64,000 nt of DNA from assembly GCA_013821825.1 (NCBI GenBank), contig PNJK01000002.1:1-64000 (forward strand). Reading direction: 5' to 3'. Both the position numbers and the translations under genes were made by a program. The notes below the pieces were generated by a model. It was not told the DNA's origin. It searched no databases and saw nothing but the letters and a program-made list of their open reading frames with translations. How positions within the stretch are numbered: position 1 is the stretch's first letter; each line of letters begins with the position of its first letter. This document shows positions 1 through 8,127 of this stretch, piece by piece. The DNA is from Rhodobacter sp. (lineage in GTDB: Bacteria > Pseudomonadota > Alphaproteobacteria > Rhodobacterales > Rhodobacteraceae).

Positions 1-502
1 GAAACGCGGCGCCGCGTCCCGCACCTTCCTTGATCACCAGCCAGCCGGTCGGAAACATCACCACATTGGACTTGCTGCCGGGCAGGCCTTCTTCCGCCAT
101 CCGGCCTTCGTCAAACAGTGGGACAACCGAGGCGTGCTGGAGTTCGAACCCCAGCACGCGGGTCTTGGTGCGGGATTTGCGACGGCGGTCGCCGGCCTCG
201 GTTTCGCGCGGGCGCGGGCGCGGGACCGGTACGGGCTCTGGCTCGCCGTCCATGTCCCAGATGTTGACCGCAGGAACGGGGCCGACTTTTGCAACGGTCG
301 CGCTGTTGGCCGTCCGCGTCAGCACTTCGGGCGAGGCGTCGGCAAGCTTGGGAAAACGGCCATCGGCGGGGCCTTCGCCCAGGGCAACCTTGTCGATTGC
401 AGCCTTCGTGGCCTTGATCTGCGCGGTCTCGGACCCGCGAAACTGCGCCCCTACATGCCGCCCCTTCGGCTTTCGGCGAAACAGCCAGTCGATGAAGCCC
501 AT
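1..502 (-). CDS. FHA domain-containing protein, C-terminal part missing
   Basis: This is a partial gene whose 3' end lies beyond the window edge. The 167 visible residues start MGFIDWLFRRKPKG, pass through a charged Pro/Arg-rich linker (PEPVPVPRPRPR) and a conserved SKTRVLGFE-like stretch, here TKTRVLGFELQ, and end in GWLVIKEGAGRGAAF. That last stretch corresponds to the first strand and loop of a forkhead-associated domain, which binds phosphothreonine peptides. The layout (basic start, disordered acidic or proline linker, C-terminal FHA) matches a family I know from roseobacters and Rhodobacter. The FHA recognition residues themselves are outside the window, so the assignment rests on the N-terminal pattern. 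About 290 bases separate it from the upstream polyprenyl synthase gene on the same strand, so it probably has its own promoter. Confidence 0.7.
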   Translation of the reverse strand, partial: MGFIDWLFRRKPKGRHVGAQFRGSETAQIKATKAAIDKVALGEGPADGRFPKLADASPEVLTRTANSATVAKVGPVPAVNIWDMDGEPEPVPVPRPRPRETEAGDRRRKSRTKTRVLGFELQHASVVPLFDEGRMAEEGLPGSKSNVVMFPTGWLVIKEGAGRGAAF

Positions 503-791
503 TCTGAACACTCCCGCCCTGCCAATACGACAGGTTTCCCATCAATTCAGACTGCTTCCGAGCATCGGTGTCAGTCTTTCAAGGGCTTCAGGGCAGGCTG
601 CATAGCCTGGCTGTCACCCTCAAGAACCTGTACCTGACCTGTCGCCCATGGCGCTGGAGCGCCATTTTCTTCGGCAGCCGGTCTTCGGTCATCAATCCTT
701 GTTATTTATCCTGATCGATCTCTATACATAGACTTGGGCCAAAAAGTGATCCCATTTCGGTCATTTCGCGTTTCGGGACCGCCGGAATCCG

Positions 792-1799
792 CTAAGCCAC
801 CCGTCCTACAACGTAGTCCGCAAGCTCGGATAGCATCGCCCGCAGTTCACTCTCCGGCAGGTTGCAGAGTGCCTGGCGTGAGCGCTCGGCCCAGCCCAGC
901 GCCACATTCCGGGCATGGTCGATTGCACCGCGTGATTTGAGAATCGCTGTCGCGCGGTCAAGGTCGCCATCTTGCTGGTCGCCCTTCTCGATCACGCGGA
1001 CCCAGAAGGCACGCTCATCGGCATCGGCCTTCGCCACAGCGTAGATCACCGGGAGGGTCAGCTTGCGCTCGCGAAAGTCATCGCCGGTGTTCTTGCCGAT
1101 CACGGCGTCCGTGCCGCCATAGTCCAGGATGTCGTCCACGATCTGGAAGGCGATCCCCAGGGCGTCGCCATAGTCGAACAGCGCCCGCACCTGCGGTTCT
1201 GGCGCGCCTGCGATCACGCCGCCCACCTCGGTCGCCGCCGAAAACAGCGCCGCCGTCTTGCCGCGCACCACCTGAAGATAGATCCGCTCATCCGTCCGCA
1301 GGTCTTGCGCGGCGGTCAGTTGCAGAACCTCGCCCTCTGCGATGGTGGCCGAGGCATTGGCCAGGATGTCCAGCACCCGCAGACTGCCGGTTTCCACCAT
1401 CAGCTGGAAGCTGCGGGAAAACAGGTAATCGCCGACCAGCACAGAAGATTTGTTGTCCCACAGCAAGTTGGCCGTTGGTCGCCCTCGCCGGCGCTGGCTT
1501 TCATCGACCACGTCATCATGCAGAAGCGTGGCGGTGTGGATGAATTCAACCGTCGCTGCCAGCTTGAGATGATCCGTGCCGGCGTAGCCCAGCATCCGTG
1601 CAGCAGCCAGGGTGAGCATTGGTCGCAGCCGCTTGCCGCCCGCCTCGATCAGATGCGCCGTCACCTCGGGGATGCGCGGCGCGTGTTCGGACGCCATCCG
1701 GTCCCGGATCAGCCGGTTCACGGCCGCCATGTCTTCGGCCAGCCAGTCAGCCAGCCGGTCCTGCGGCGCCTTCGCCTTTGCTTCGCCCGAACCGTCCAT
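792..1799 (-). CDS. ispB: Polyprenyl (octaprenyl/decaprenyl) diphosphate synthase
   Basis: This 335-residue trans-polyprenyl synthase would elongate farnesyl diphosphate with isopentenyl diphosphate to make the ubiquinone side chain. Both aspartate-rich motifs are present: DDVVDE (first, about residue 105) and DDILDYGG (second), with GGKRLRP near the N terminus for substrate binding. Length and motif order fit the IspB/SdsA family. The start chosen is MDGSGEAKAK, preceded by a purine-rich CAAGGGG; a longer open frame upstream runs antisense to the divergent neighbours and is not credible. Chain length (8, 9 or 10 isoprenes) cannot be read from the sequence; Q-10 would be usual in Rhodobacterales. 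It is divergent from the small DUF2007 gene, with 45 bases between starts. Confidence 0.93.
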   Translation of the reverse strand: MDGSGEAKAKAPQDRLADWLAEDMAAVNRLIRDRMASEHAPRIPEVTAHLIEAGGKRLRPMLTLAAARMLGYAGTDHLKLAATVEFIHTATLLHDDVVDESQRRRGRPTANLLWDNKSSVLVGDYLFSRSFQLMVETGSLRVLDILANASATIAEGEVLQLTAAQDLRTDERIYLQVVRGKTAALFSAATEVGGVIAGAPEPQVRALFDYGDALGIAFQIVDDILDYGGTDAVIGKNTGDDFRERKLTLPVIYAVAKADADERAFWVRVIEKGDQQDGDLDRATAILKSRGAIDHARNVALGWAERSRQALCNLPESELRAMLSELADYVVGRVA

Positions 1800-1844
1800 C
1801 CGCGCCCCTTGCCCCGGCCGCACAGGCGGGGTTAACTCCGTGCC

Positions 1845-2060
1845 ATGAAGGAACTTCTGCGCACGACTGACCCTACTGTGATCGCCTTCGCCACGGTCCT
1901 TCTTGAGGGCGAGGGTATAACGGCCTTTCCGCTGGACGTCCACATGAGCATCCTTGACGGAAGCCTTGGAATCCTGCCGCAACGGCTGATGGTCGCAGAT
2001 CGTGACCATTTCCGTGCAACGGCCGTCCTGCGCGACAACGACATCCCCACGAGTGTCTGA
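1845..2060 (+). CDS. DUF2007 domain-containing small protein
   Basis: This 71-residue protein matches the DUF2007 pattern: an N-terminal KELLRTTDPTVIAFATVLLEGEGI segment followed by an HMSILDGS core and a C-terminal LMVADRDHFRA strand. DUF2007 proteins are small alpha/beta units thought to act as signal-transducing or PII-like modules, but no biochemical role is firmly established. The stop codon overlaps the next start by one base (TGATG), so it is translationally coupled to the downstream methyltransferase. The same pairing of a DUF2007 gene with a TrmN6-like methyltransferase next to ispB is familiar in Rhodobacterales. Confidence 0.85.
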   Translation: MKELLRTTDPTVIAFATVLLEGEGITAFPLDVHMSILDGSLGILPQRLMVADRDHFRATAVLRDNDIPTSV

Positions 2061-2818
2061 TGTTTGCCGAAACCGAACTGTCGGATGACAAGTTTCTGGG
2101 CGGTCGTCTGCGCCTGCTGCAACCCTTGGTAGGCTACCGCGCGGCGACCGATCCGGTGCTGCTGGCCGCAGCCTGCCCGGCAGGACCGGGTGACAGCGTG
2201 CTTGATCTGGGGTGCGGGGCAGGGGCTGCGGCCCTGTGTCTGGGGATGCGGGTGCCCGGGGTGCGGCTTGCGGGGTTGGAGCTTCAGCCCGACTATGCCG
2301 CCCTTGCCCGCGAAAATGCGCAGCGCAACGGCATCCCGGTCGAGGTTCATCAGGGAGACCTTGCGCAGATCCCCAAAGACCTTCGCCGCGATTTCGACCA
2401 TGTGATCGCGAATCCACCCTATTATCCGCCCGGTGGCAGCCCTTCGCCCGTTCCGGGACGGGCGCGGGCCATGCAGGTGGAAACCCCTCTGGCCGATTGG
2501 GTCGCCGCCGCCGGCCGCCGCCTGCGCCCGGGTGGCTGGCTTACCCTGATCTGCGGCGCGGATGGATTGCCGCAGGTCCTGGCCGCCATGGGCACGAAGC
2601 TTGGCTCTGCTGCTGTACTGCCGCTTGCTGCGCGTGACGGGCGCCCTGCGCTGCGGATCGTGCTTCAGGCCCGAAAGGGTGGTCGCGCCGCTTTTCGCCT
2701 TCTTTCCCCGTTCGTGATTCATGCCGGGCCCGCCCATGACGGTGACCGCGAAAGCTATACGCCCGAAGCCAATGCCGTCTTGCGCGAAGGCGCCGACCTT
2801 CTGGCGAGTTTTCGCTGA
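2060..2818 (+). CDS. TrmN6-like SAM-dependent methyltransferase
   Basis: This 252-residue class I methyltransferase has a VLDLGCGAGAAALCL motif I for S-adenosylmethionine binding (about residues 48-62), an acidic residue at the end of strand 2 (GLELQ), and the NPPYYPPG motif typical of N6-adenine and N5-glutamine methyltransferases. The opening DKFLGGRLRLLQPLVGYRAATDPVLLAA is characteristic of the tRNA1(Val) adenine-37 N6-methyltransferase family (YfiC/TrmN6). The likely substrate is therefore an adenine in tRNA, though in alphaproteobacteria this is inferred from family membership only. It starts inside the stop codon of the DUF2007 gene. Confidence 0.88.
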   Translation: MFAETELSDDKFLGGRLRLLQPLVGYRAATDPVLLAAACPAGPGDSVLDLGCGAGAAALCLGMRVPGVRLAGLELQPDYAALARENAQRNGIPVEVHQGDLAQIPKDLRRDFDHVIANPPYYPPGGSPSPVPGRARAMQVETPLADWVAAAGRRLRPGGWLTLICGADGLPQVLAAMGTKLGSAAVLPLAARDGRPALRIVLQARKGGRAAFRLLSPFVIHAGPAHDGDRESYTPEANAVLREGADLLASFR

Positions 2819-2914
2819 ATTCGCCGCATCATTCTGTCGCAGATCCGTAACAGGGGATGACACGACTCGGGTTTCGTGTTGCATTCGATCTACAGGCAAC
2901 CAAGGAGGACGACC

Positions 2915-3082
2915 ATGACGATCGCATCGCATCTGGTGGAACTGCGCAGGAAGCACGAAACGCTCTCCGAAATGGTGGAGCAGGCCCAGCGCAGCCCCGG
3001 CTCGGATGCCTTGAAGATTGCCGAACTGAAAAAGCAGAAGCTGCGGATCAAGGAAGAGATCAACCGCCTCACAACGCACTAG
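2915..3082 (+). CDS. YdcH-like small coiled-coil protein
   Basis: This 55-residue, highly charged helical protein (SHLVELRRKHETLSEMV ... LKKQKLRIKEEINRL) matches the YdcH/DUF465 family. Its role is unknown; the heptad-like pattern predicts an antiparallel helical hairpin. The start is fixed by a strong AAGGAGGA ribosome-binding site five bases upstream. An in-frame upstream ATG lacks such a site. The gene converges with the EamA exporter gene and overlaps its 3' end by four bases. Confidence 0.88.
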   Translation: MTIASHLVELRRKHETLSEMVEQAQRSPGSDALKIAELKKQKLRIKEEINRLTTH

Positions 3083-3942
3083 GGCCGTCTGGCGCTGGTC
3101 CGCGCGGCCAGCGCCGCCCCACCCGTAATCAGCACCGCAGCCAATGCGATGGTCCAGCTTGGCTGGGATATCCCTGCCGCGACCAGCGCCAATGTCGAGA
3201 GCAACGGCGCAGCATAGGATGCGACCCCCAACAGTTGGATGTCGCCGCGCTTCATGCCGATGTCCCAGGTGAAGAAGGCAATTCCCACCGGTCCGATCCC
3301 CAGCCCCGCGATCGAGGCCCAACCGAGCGCGGTCTCTGGCCAAACCGTCGTCTCCAGCAACAGATGCGCGATCAGCGACAGGACTGCCGCCGCCAGGCAG
3401 AAGACCGTCACCACTTCGGTAGGGGCCGATCCGGTCAACCGCGACAGCACCGAATAGGAAGCCCACCAAAGCGCAAACAGAAGTGCGACGGCAAAGCCCG
3501 CCAGCCCGCCCTCAGCCATGGTCAGCCCTCCCGACAGGACGATCACCGCCGTCCCGGCAAAAGCGGAAAGCGCACCCGCAATGTGCCGTAGCCCCAGCCG
3601 TTCTCCCGGCAAGGCACCCGACATCAGCACGATCAGAAGCGGCCAAAGGTAAGCAATCAAACCCGTCTCGGCCGAAGGCGCCAACCGGAACGCCGTGAAA
3701 TACAAGAGATGTGCGCCAAACAGGCCAATCGTTCCAAAGGCATAGACCTTCCAGCCGACACCCTTTAACACGGCAAGGCCCTTCCGCGCTGTCCAGACCA
3801 GACCAATCACCCCGCCAATCCCGAAGCAGATCGCATTAAGCTGCAACGGCGGGACCGGGGCCGAGCCGATGGTGAACAGCGCCAGAAGTGACCACATCAG
3901 AACCGCCGTGAAACCGATTGCGGTCGCCTTGCCCTGCGTCAT
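3079..3942 (-). CDS. EamA/DMT-family exporter (YddG-like)
   Basis: This 287-residue integral membrane protein has about ten hydrophobic segments in two repeated EamA halves, as in drug/metabolite transporters. Several local features resemble the aromatic amino-acid exporter YddG: SLLALFTIGSAPVPPLQ near the N terminus, APSAETGLIAYLWPLLIVL in the first half and FFTWDIGMKRGDIQLLG in the second. A role in export of aromatic amino acids or related small molecules is a family-based inference. The gene appears to be monocistronic; the 346 bases upstream hold no gene. Confidence 0.85.
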   Translation of the reverse strand: MTQGKATAIGFTAVLMWSLLALFTIGSAPVPPLQLNAICFGIGGVIGLVWTARKGLAVLKGVGWKVYAFGTIGLFGAHLLYFTAFRLAPSAETGLIAYLWPLLIVLMSGALPGERLGLRHIAGALSAFAGTAVIVLSGGLTMAEGGLAGFAVALLFALWWASYSVLSRLTGSAPTEVVTVFCLAAAVLSLIAHLLLETTVWPETALGWASIAGLGIGPVGIAFFTWDIGMKRGDIQLLGVASYAAPLLSTLALVAAGISQPSWTIALAAVLITGGAALAARTSARRP

Positions 3943-4242
3943 TCATTGTCCTTCCGGCGCCTTGCCGCGCCGGCTCATTCCTGCCCCAGCAGACGGTCGG
4001 CGTCCAGCCATCCTCGGGACCGGCAAGCCTACAGGTATGGGATAGCCTTCGATCCGGGCTTCTTGCCCAGATCCGCGGCGCTGGCTTCACGAGCAGCGCG
4101 CCGTCGGCCCTTGACGCGGCCGCTCAGCCACCAGCAACCGGCGCAGCGAGGCAATCCTGCAGGCATGGACCGATGCCGGGTCAAAGTGGCGATCTGGCAG
4201 GCTGCTCTTGAAAACTGGCGGCATCGGGACACCAAAGGAAAA
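3943..4242. other. Gene-free spacer upstream of the EamA gene
   Basis: No open frame here has coding character in either strand, and no RNA gene was recognised. It should contain the promoter of the leftward EamA gene; no convincing -10/-35 pair could be picked by eye. Confidence 0.5.
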
Positions 4243-4264
4243 GGGCGGGCCAAACGACCCGCCC
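4243..4264 (-). terminator. Rho-independent terminator after phaB
   Basis: GGGCGGG and CCCGCCC form a 7-bp GC stem around an 8-base loop. On the minus strand the stem is followed by TTTTCCTTT. It lies 24 bases beyond the phaB stop codon. Confidence 0.8.
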
Positions 4265-4288
4265 CTCAGTCCGCCTGCCTTGACAGGC

Positions 4289-5014
4289 TTATACGAAGAA
4301 CTGACCGCCGTTCGCGGAAATCGTCGATCCGGTGATGAAACCCGCGTCGTCCGACGCAAGGAAAGTCACGATCCGTGCAATCTCTTCCGGTTCACCCAGA
4401 CGGCCGACCGGGATTTGCGGAATGATACGCTCGGCCAACACCTTCTCGTCGATCGCCTTGACCATCTCGGTCCCGATGTAGCCCGGGCAGATCGCGTTCA
4501 CCGTGATCCCGGCCCGAGCGCCTTCCTGCGCCAGGGCCTTGGTAAACCCGAGGTCCCCCGACTTGGCCGCCGAATAGTTGGCCTGCCCGGCCTGCCCCTT
4601 CTGACCGTTGATCGACGAGATGTTGATCACCCGCCCGAACTTCCGGTCGCGCATGCCGGACCACAAGGGATGCGTCATGTTAAAGAGGCCGGTCAGGTTG
4701 GTGTCGATAACCTCTTTCCACTGGCCCGGAGTCATCTTGTGGAACATCGCGTCGCGCGTGATGCCGGCGTTGTTCACCAGCACGTCAACCGGTCCAACCT
4801 CGGCCGCGACCTTGGCGATGCCCGCGACACATGCGTCGTAATCCGCGACCGACCACTTGTAGGTCGGGATCCCGGTCTCCTTGGTGAACGCCTCGGCCGC
4901 GGCGTCATTTCCCGCGTAATTCGCCGCAACCTTGTATCCCGCCGCCTTCAGCGCCACCGAGATTGCCGCGCCGATGCCGCGCGACCCACCCGTGACCAGT
5001 GCAACCCGAGCCAT
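4289..5014 (-). CDS. phaB: Acetoacetyl-CoA reductase
   Basis: This 241-residue short-chain dehydrogenase reduces acetoacetyl-CoA to (R)-3-hydroxybutyryl-CoA with NADPH, the second step of PHB synthesis. It has the TGGSRGIGAAI nucleotide motif, NNAGI, the catalytic Ser in INISSINGQKGQAGQ and the YSAAK active-site motif. The whole sequence, including FHKMTPGQWKEVIDTNLTG and the C-terminal STISANGGQFFV, is very close to known PhaB/PhbB proteins. A CAGGAGGAG ribosome-binding site precedes the ATG. It lies downstream of phaA on the same strand but has a terminator-like hairpin between the two genes, so it can be transcribed on its own. Confidence 0.96.
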   Translation of the reverse strand: MARVALVTGGSRGIGAAISVALKAAGYKVAANYAGNDAAAEAFTKETGIPTYKWSVADYDACVAGIAKVAAEVGPVDVLVNNAGITRDAMFHKMTPGQWKEVIDTNLTGLFNMTHPLWSGMRDRKFGRVINISSINGQKGQAGQANYSAAKSGDLGFTKALAQEGARAGITVNAICPGYIGTEMVKAIDEKVLAERIIPQIPVGRLGEPEEIARIVTFLASDDAGFITGSTISANGGQFFV

Positions 5015-5075
5015 GATAGTCTCCTCCTGAGGTATGCTTTAGTATGCCGTTGAAATCCTGTTACCGAAACAAGAA

Positions 5076-5102
5076 TGGGCGCGCAAGATTATTGCGCGCC
5101 CA
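5076..5102 (-). terminator. Strong hairpin terminator after phaA
   Basis: TGGGCGCGCAA and TTGCGCGCCCA form a perfect 11-bp stem with a GATTA loop. On the minus strand it is followed by TTCTTGTTT. It sits between phaA and phaB and would partly uncouple the two genes. Confidence 0.82.
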
Positions 5103-5126
5103 GCTTCAAATCGAGGTTGAAACAGA

Positions 5127-6302
5127 TCAGGCGCGCTCAAGGCACATGGCGACACCCATGCCCCCGCCAATGCACAGGGTCGCCAGACCCTTCCTTGCAT
5201 CGCGACGCCCCATTTCATGGAGCAGCGTGTTCAGGATGCGGCAGCCGCTGGCGCCGATCGGGTGGCCGATGGCAATGGCACCGCCGTTCACGTTCACGAT
5301 CGACGGATCCCAGCCCATGTCCTTGTTCACGGCGCAGGCCTGGGCGGCAAAAGCTTCGTTCGCCTCGACGAGATCCAGATCGCCCACCTTCCAGCCTGCC
5401 TTGGTCAAGGCTTTGCGGCTGGCATGGATCGGACCCACGCCCATGATCGACGGGTCAAGACCAGCCGTCGCATAGGAGGCGATCCGCGCCAGGATCTTCA
5501 ACCCGCGCTTCGACGCCTCGGCTTCGGTCATCAGCAGCACCGCCGCCGCGCCATCGTTGATGCCGCTGGCGTTACCGGCGGTGACCGAGCCATCCTTGGT
5601 GAAGGCGGGGCGCAGCTTCTGCATGCTTTCCAGCGTGGCGCCGTGGCGGATGTATTCGTCCTGATCGACCACGATATCGCCCTTGCGGGTCTTCACGGTG
5701 AAACCGATGATCTCATCCTTGAACTTGCCGGCCTTCTGGGCGGCCTCAGCCTTGTTCTGGCTGGCCAGCGCGAATTCGTCCTGCATGTCGCGGGAAATCT
5801 GCCACTGGCTGGCGACGTTTTCCGCCGTCTGGCCCATGTGATAGCCGTTGAAGGCGTCCCAGAGGCCGTCCTTGATCATGCTGTCGATGAAGTTGAGGTC
5901 ACCCATCTTCTGACCAGCGCGCAGATGCGCGACATGGGGGGACAGCGACATGCTTTCCTGCCCGCCCGCAACCACGATCCGTGCATCGCCCAACTGCACG
6001 TGCTGTGCGCCCAGCGCCACGGCGCGAAGCCCCGATCCGCAGACCTGGTTCAGCGACCATGCGCTTGCCTCTTTCGGCAAGCCGGCCTTGATATGCGCCT
6101 GGCGTGCCGGGTTCTGGCCCTGCCCGGCGGTCAGCACCTGACCCAGGATCGTTTCCTCGACCTCGGCCTTGTCGACGCCAGCGCGGGCGACAACCGCCTC
6201 GATCACCGCAGCCCCAAGGTCATGCGCCGGAGTGCCGGCGAAGGCGCCGTTGAAACTGCCCACGGCGGTGCGGCCCGCCGCCACGATTACGACATTGGTC
6301 AT
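5127..6302 (-). CDS. phaA: Acetyl-CoA C-acetyltransferase (beta-ketothiolase)
   Basis: This 391-residue biosynthetic thiolase condenses two acetyl-CoA to acetoacetyl-CoA for PHB formation. The acyl-accepting cysteine is C88 in NQVCGSGLRAV; the NEAFAAQ motif, the C-terminal GGAIAIGHPIGASG histidine motif and the CIGGGMG cysteine are all present. Length and sequence match PhaA/AtoB thiolases throughout. It is followed by phaB on the same strand. The PHA synthase that would use the product lies about 15 kb away in a different operon. Confidence 0.96.
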   Translation of the reverse strand: MTNVVIVAAGRTAVGSFNGAFAGTPAHDLGAAVIEAVVARAGVDKAEVEETILGQVLTAGQGQNPARQAHIKAGLPKEASAWSLNQVCGSGLRAVALGAQHVQLGDARIVVAGGQESMSLSPHVAHLRAGQKMGDLNFIDSMIKDGLWDAFNGYHMGQTAENVASQWQISRDMQDEFALASQNKAEAAQKAGKFKDEIIGFTVKTRKGDIVVDQDEYIRHGATLESMQKLRPAFTKDGSVTAGNASGINDGAAAVLLMTEAEASKRGLKILARIASYATAGLDPSIMGVGPIHASRKALTKAGWKVGDLDLVEANEAFAAQACAVNKDMGWDPSIVNVNGGAIAIGHPIGASGCRILNTLLHEMGRRDARKGLATLCIGGGMGVAMCLERA

Positions 6303-6498
6303 CTGGATCCTCTCCCACTGCGTCCGTGCTGATACACCACGGCACGAGGGGATCGCGCCGCGTCACCCCATGCCCTAAACGGCGAATGCCGCAAGTGCAA
6401 GAATGTTGGCGCAATCAGACCACTTCCGGGAACCTGGCAAGGCACAGGCGATGGCGTGTCAAGCCTTTTTTCAGCGCGTCGGTCCGGTCCTGCACCTG

Positions 6499-7368
6499 TC
6501 AGTTGATGCCACCGGCCAAGTCAGACCGACCATGTCGAAAGGCGCGGAAGTCCGGTGTCACTGTCGGCGGGCCGAAAAGATAGCCCTGCATGCAGCCGGC
6601 CCCTGCCTCACGCAGCCAGTTGGCCTCACCCTCGGTTTCGACGGCTTCCGCGACCACATACATCCCCATTTCCTGCGCCACCGCGATGGCGGCCCGTACC
6701 ATCGCCTGCTGGTCCGGCAGCCGGTCAACCTCACGCACCAGAACGCCGTCGATCTTGGCAACTTCAAAGTGCAGATCCCGCAACAGGCGAAGCGAGGTCA
6801 GGCCCGCGCCGAAGTCATCCAGAGCGAAGACAATGCCGTGATCGCGCATTTCGGACATGAAGGGTCTCAGAACATCGGGCACCAGCATGGCCGAAGCTTC
6901 GTTGATCTCAAGGATCAGGTTATGGCCCAGCCGGGGGGTTTCCCGCAGCGCCTTGCGCAGGATTGCCGCCCACGGCCCATAGCCGACCGACCGCGCCGAC
7001 ATGTTGACCGATACCCGGATCTGCGGATTTCGCTGCATCGCCATCAGTCCCATCCGCAGAGCGGCGCAGTCGATTTCCCGTCCCAGTTCGTGCTGTTCGA
7101 CCGCGCCCATGAAATCGCGCGCTGGAATCACCTGATCCCGCAGGTTCAGCAGGCGGATGAAGCCCTCGAAGAACCCGATGACAGAAGGATCGGCCGCATA
7201 GACCACAGGCTGAAACGCCAGCCGCATCCGCCGATCCCTGAGGGCAGAGGTGACCAGCATCAGAGTTTCCCTGTCCTGCGCCGAGATTGCGGCATCCAGC
7301 GGACTGACCAACGCAGGATCCCGGTCGAACTTTGACGTATTGCGATCCTTCATGAGACTCATGCGCAT
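6499..7368 (-). CDS. EAL domain protein (cyclic-di-GMP phosphodiesterase-like)
   Basis: This 289-residue protein consists almost entirely of one EAL domain. The signature EALLR reads EGFIR, keeping the first glutamate; NMSAR, LEINEAS, LDDFGAG, AKIDGVLVR and VAEAVET follow in the expected order, and QGYLFGPP closes the domain. Most metal-binding residues of active c-di-GMP phosphodiesterases seem kept, but the changed signature (EGF for EAL) and NEAS for TES leave activity uncertain. No sensory, GGDEF or membrane segment is visible, so it is probably cytosolic. The start is ambiguous between three close ATG codons; the first was taken. It is divergent from tag. Confidence 0.87.
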   Translation of the reverse strand: MRMSLMKDRNTSKFDRDPALVSPLDAAISAQDRETLMLVTSALRDRRMRLAFQPVVYAADPSVIGFFEGFIRLLNLRDQVIPARDFMGAVEQHELGREIDCAALRMGLMAMQRNPQIRVSVNMSARSVGYGPWAAILRKALRETPRLGHNLILEINEASAMLVPDVLRPFMSEMRDHGIVFALDDFGAGLTSLRLLRDLHFEVAKIDGVLVREVDRLPDQQAMVRAAIAVAQEMGMYVVAEAVETEGEANWLREAGAGCMQGYLFGPPTVTPDFRAFRHGRSDLAGGIN

Positions 7369-7478
7369 GCCCCCGGACAGTGATTTCCTGATGACAACCT
7401 AATGGGGCAAGGGTAAATGGTGACTTAACATTCACATTTTGTTCTAATTGTCAGTATCCTGCCGAAAGCAAGCAACCC

Positions 7479-8063
7479 ATGGAAAACATGATAGACTCCG
7501 GTCGATGCCCCTGGTGCGGAACCGATCCGCTTTACGTCGCATACCATGACAACGAATGGGGCCGTCCCGAACGCGATCCGAACAAGCTGTTCCAGCTTCT
7601 GATTCTCGAAAGCTTCCAGGCCGGGCTTTCCTGGATCACCATCCTGCGGAAACGCGAAAGCTTTCGCGCCGCCTTCCAGGACTTTGACCCCGAAACCCTT
7701 GCGAAATGGGGCGAGGCCGACGTGACACGCCTTCTGGCCGACCCGGGCATCGTTCGCCATCGCGGCAAGATCGAAGGCACCCTTCGCGGCGCACAGGCGT
7801 TCCTTCGGATCGAGGCAGCCGGGGGCTTCTCGTCCTTCCTGTGGTCCTTTGTGGGCGACCGTCCGCTGCAGCCCAGGCCGGCACGGCTTGCCGATGTCCC
7901 CGGCCAGACGGTCGAATCCCAGGCCATGTCCAAGGCTCTGAAACGTGAGGGTTTCAACTTTGTCGGCCCCACCATCACCTATGCCTTCATGCAGGCCTCC
8001 GGCATGGTGAACGATCACCTCACAACCTGCCCATGCCACGCGGAAGTTGCGGGCTTGGCCTGA
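7479..8063 (+). CDS. tag: DNA-3-methyladenine glycosylase I
   Basis: This 194-residue base-excision enzyme removes 3-methyladenine from alkylated DNA. The N-terminal RCPWCGTDPLYVAYHDNEWG, the ESFQAGLSWITILRKRE segment and the C-terminal NDHLTTCPCH are diagnostic of the TagI family; the N-terminal cysteine and the C-terminal His/Cys cluster form its structural zinc site. The length matches E. coli Tag closely. It starts a rightward run of housekeeping genes. Confidence 0.95.
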   Translation: MENMIDSGRCPWCGTDPLYVAYHDNEWGRPERDPNKLFQLLILESFQAGLSWITILRKRESFRAAFQDFDPETLAKWGEADVTRLLADPGIVRHRGKIEGTLRGAQAFLRIEAAGGFSSFLWSFVGDRPLQPRPARLADVPGQTVESQAMSKALKREGFNFVGPTITYAFMQASGMVNDHLTTCPCHAEVAGLA

Positions 8064-8127
8064 TCGCCCCCTTGGCCTTTCGCAACCCAGTCGCCATATA
8101 TGGGCAAACAGCCAGATGAGGGGTGAG

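Noticed and set aside
648-665. Hairpin ATGGCGC-TGGA-GCGCCAT followed by TTTT on the plus strand
   Set aside because: No plus-strand gene lies upstream to be terminated, so it was not called a terminator.
1832-3469. 545-codon minus-strand frame
   Set aside because: It covers DUF2007, the methyltransferase and the YdcH-like gene in antisense and shows no family motif.
5217-6332. 371-codon plus-strand frame
   Set aside because: Antisense shadow of phaA.
6434-6462. TTGACA-like -35 box for phaA on the minus strand
   Set aside because: The hexamer at -10 spacing (TGCCAG) is too far from consensus to call a promoter.
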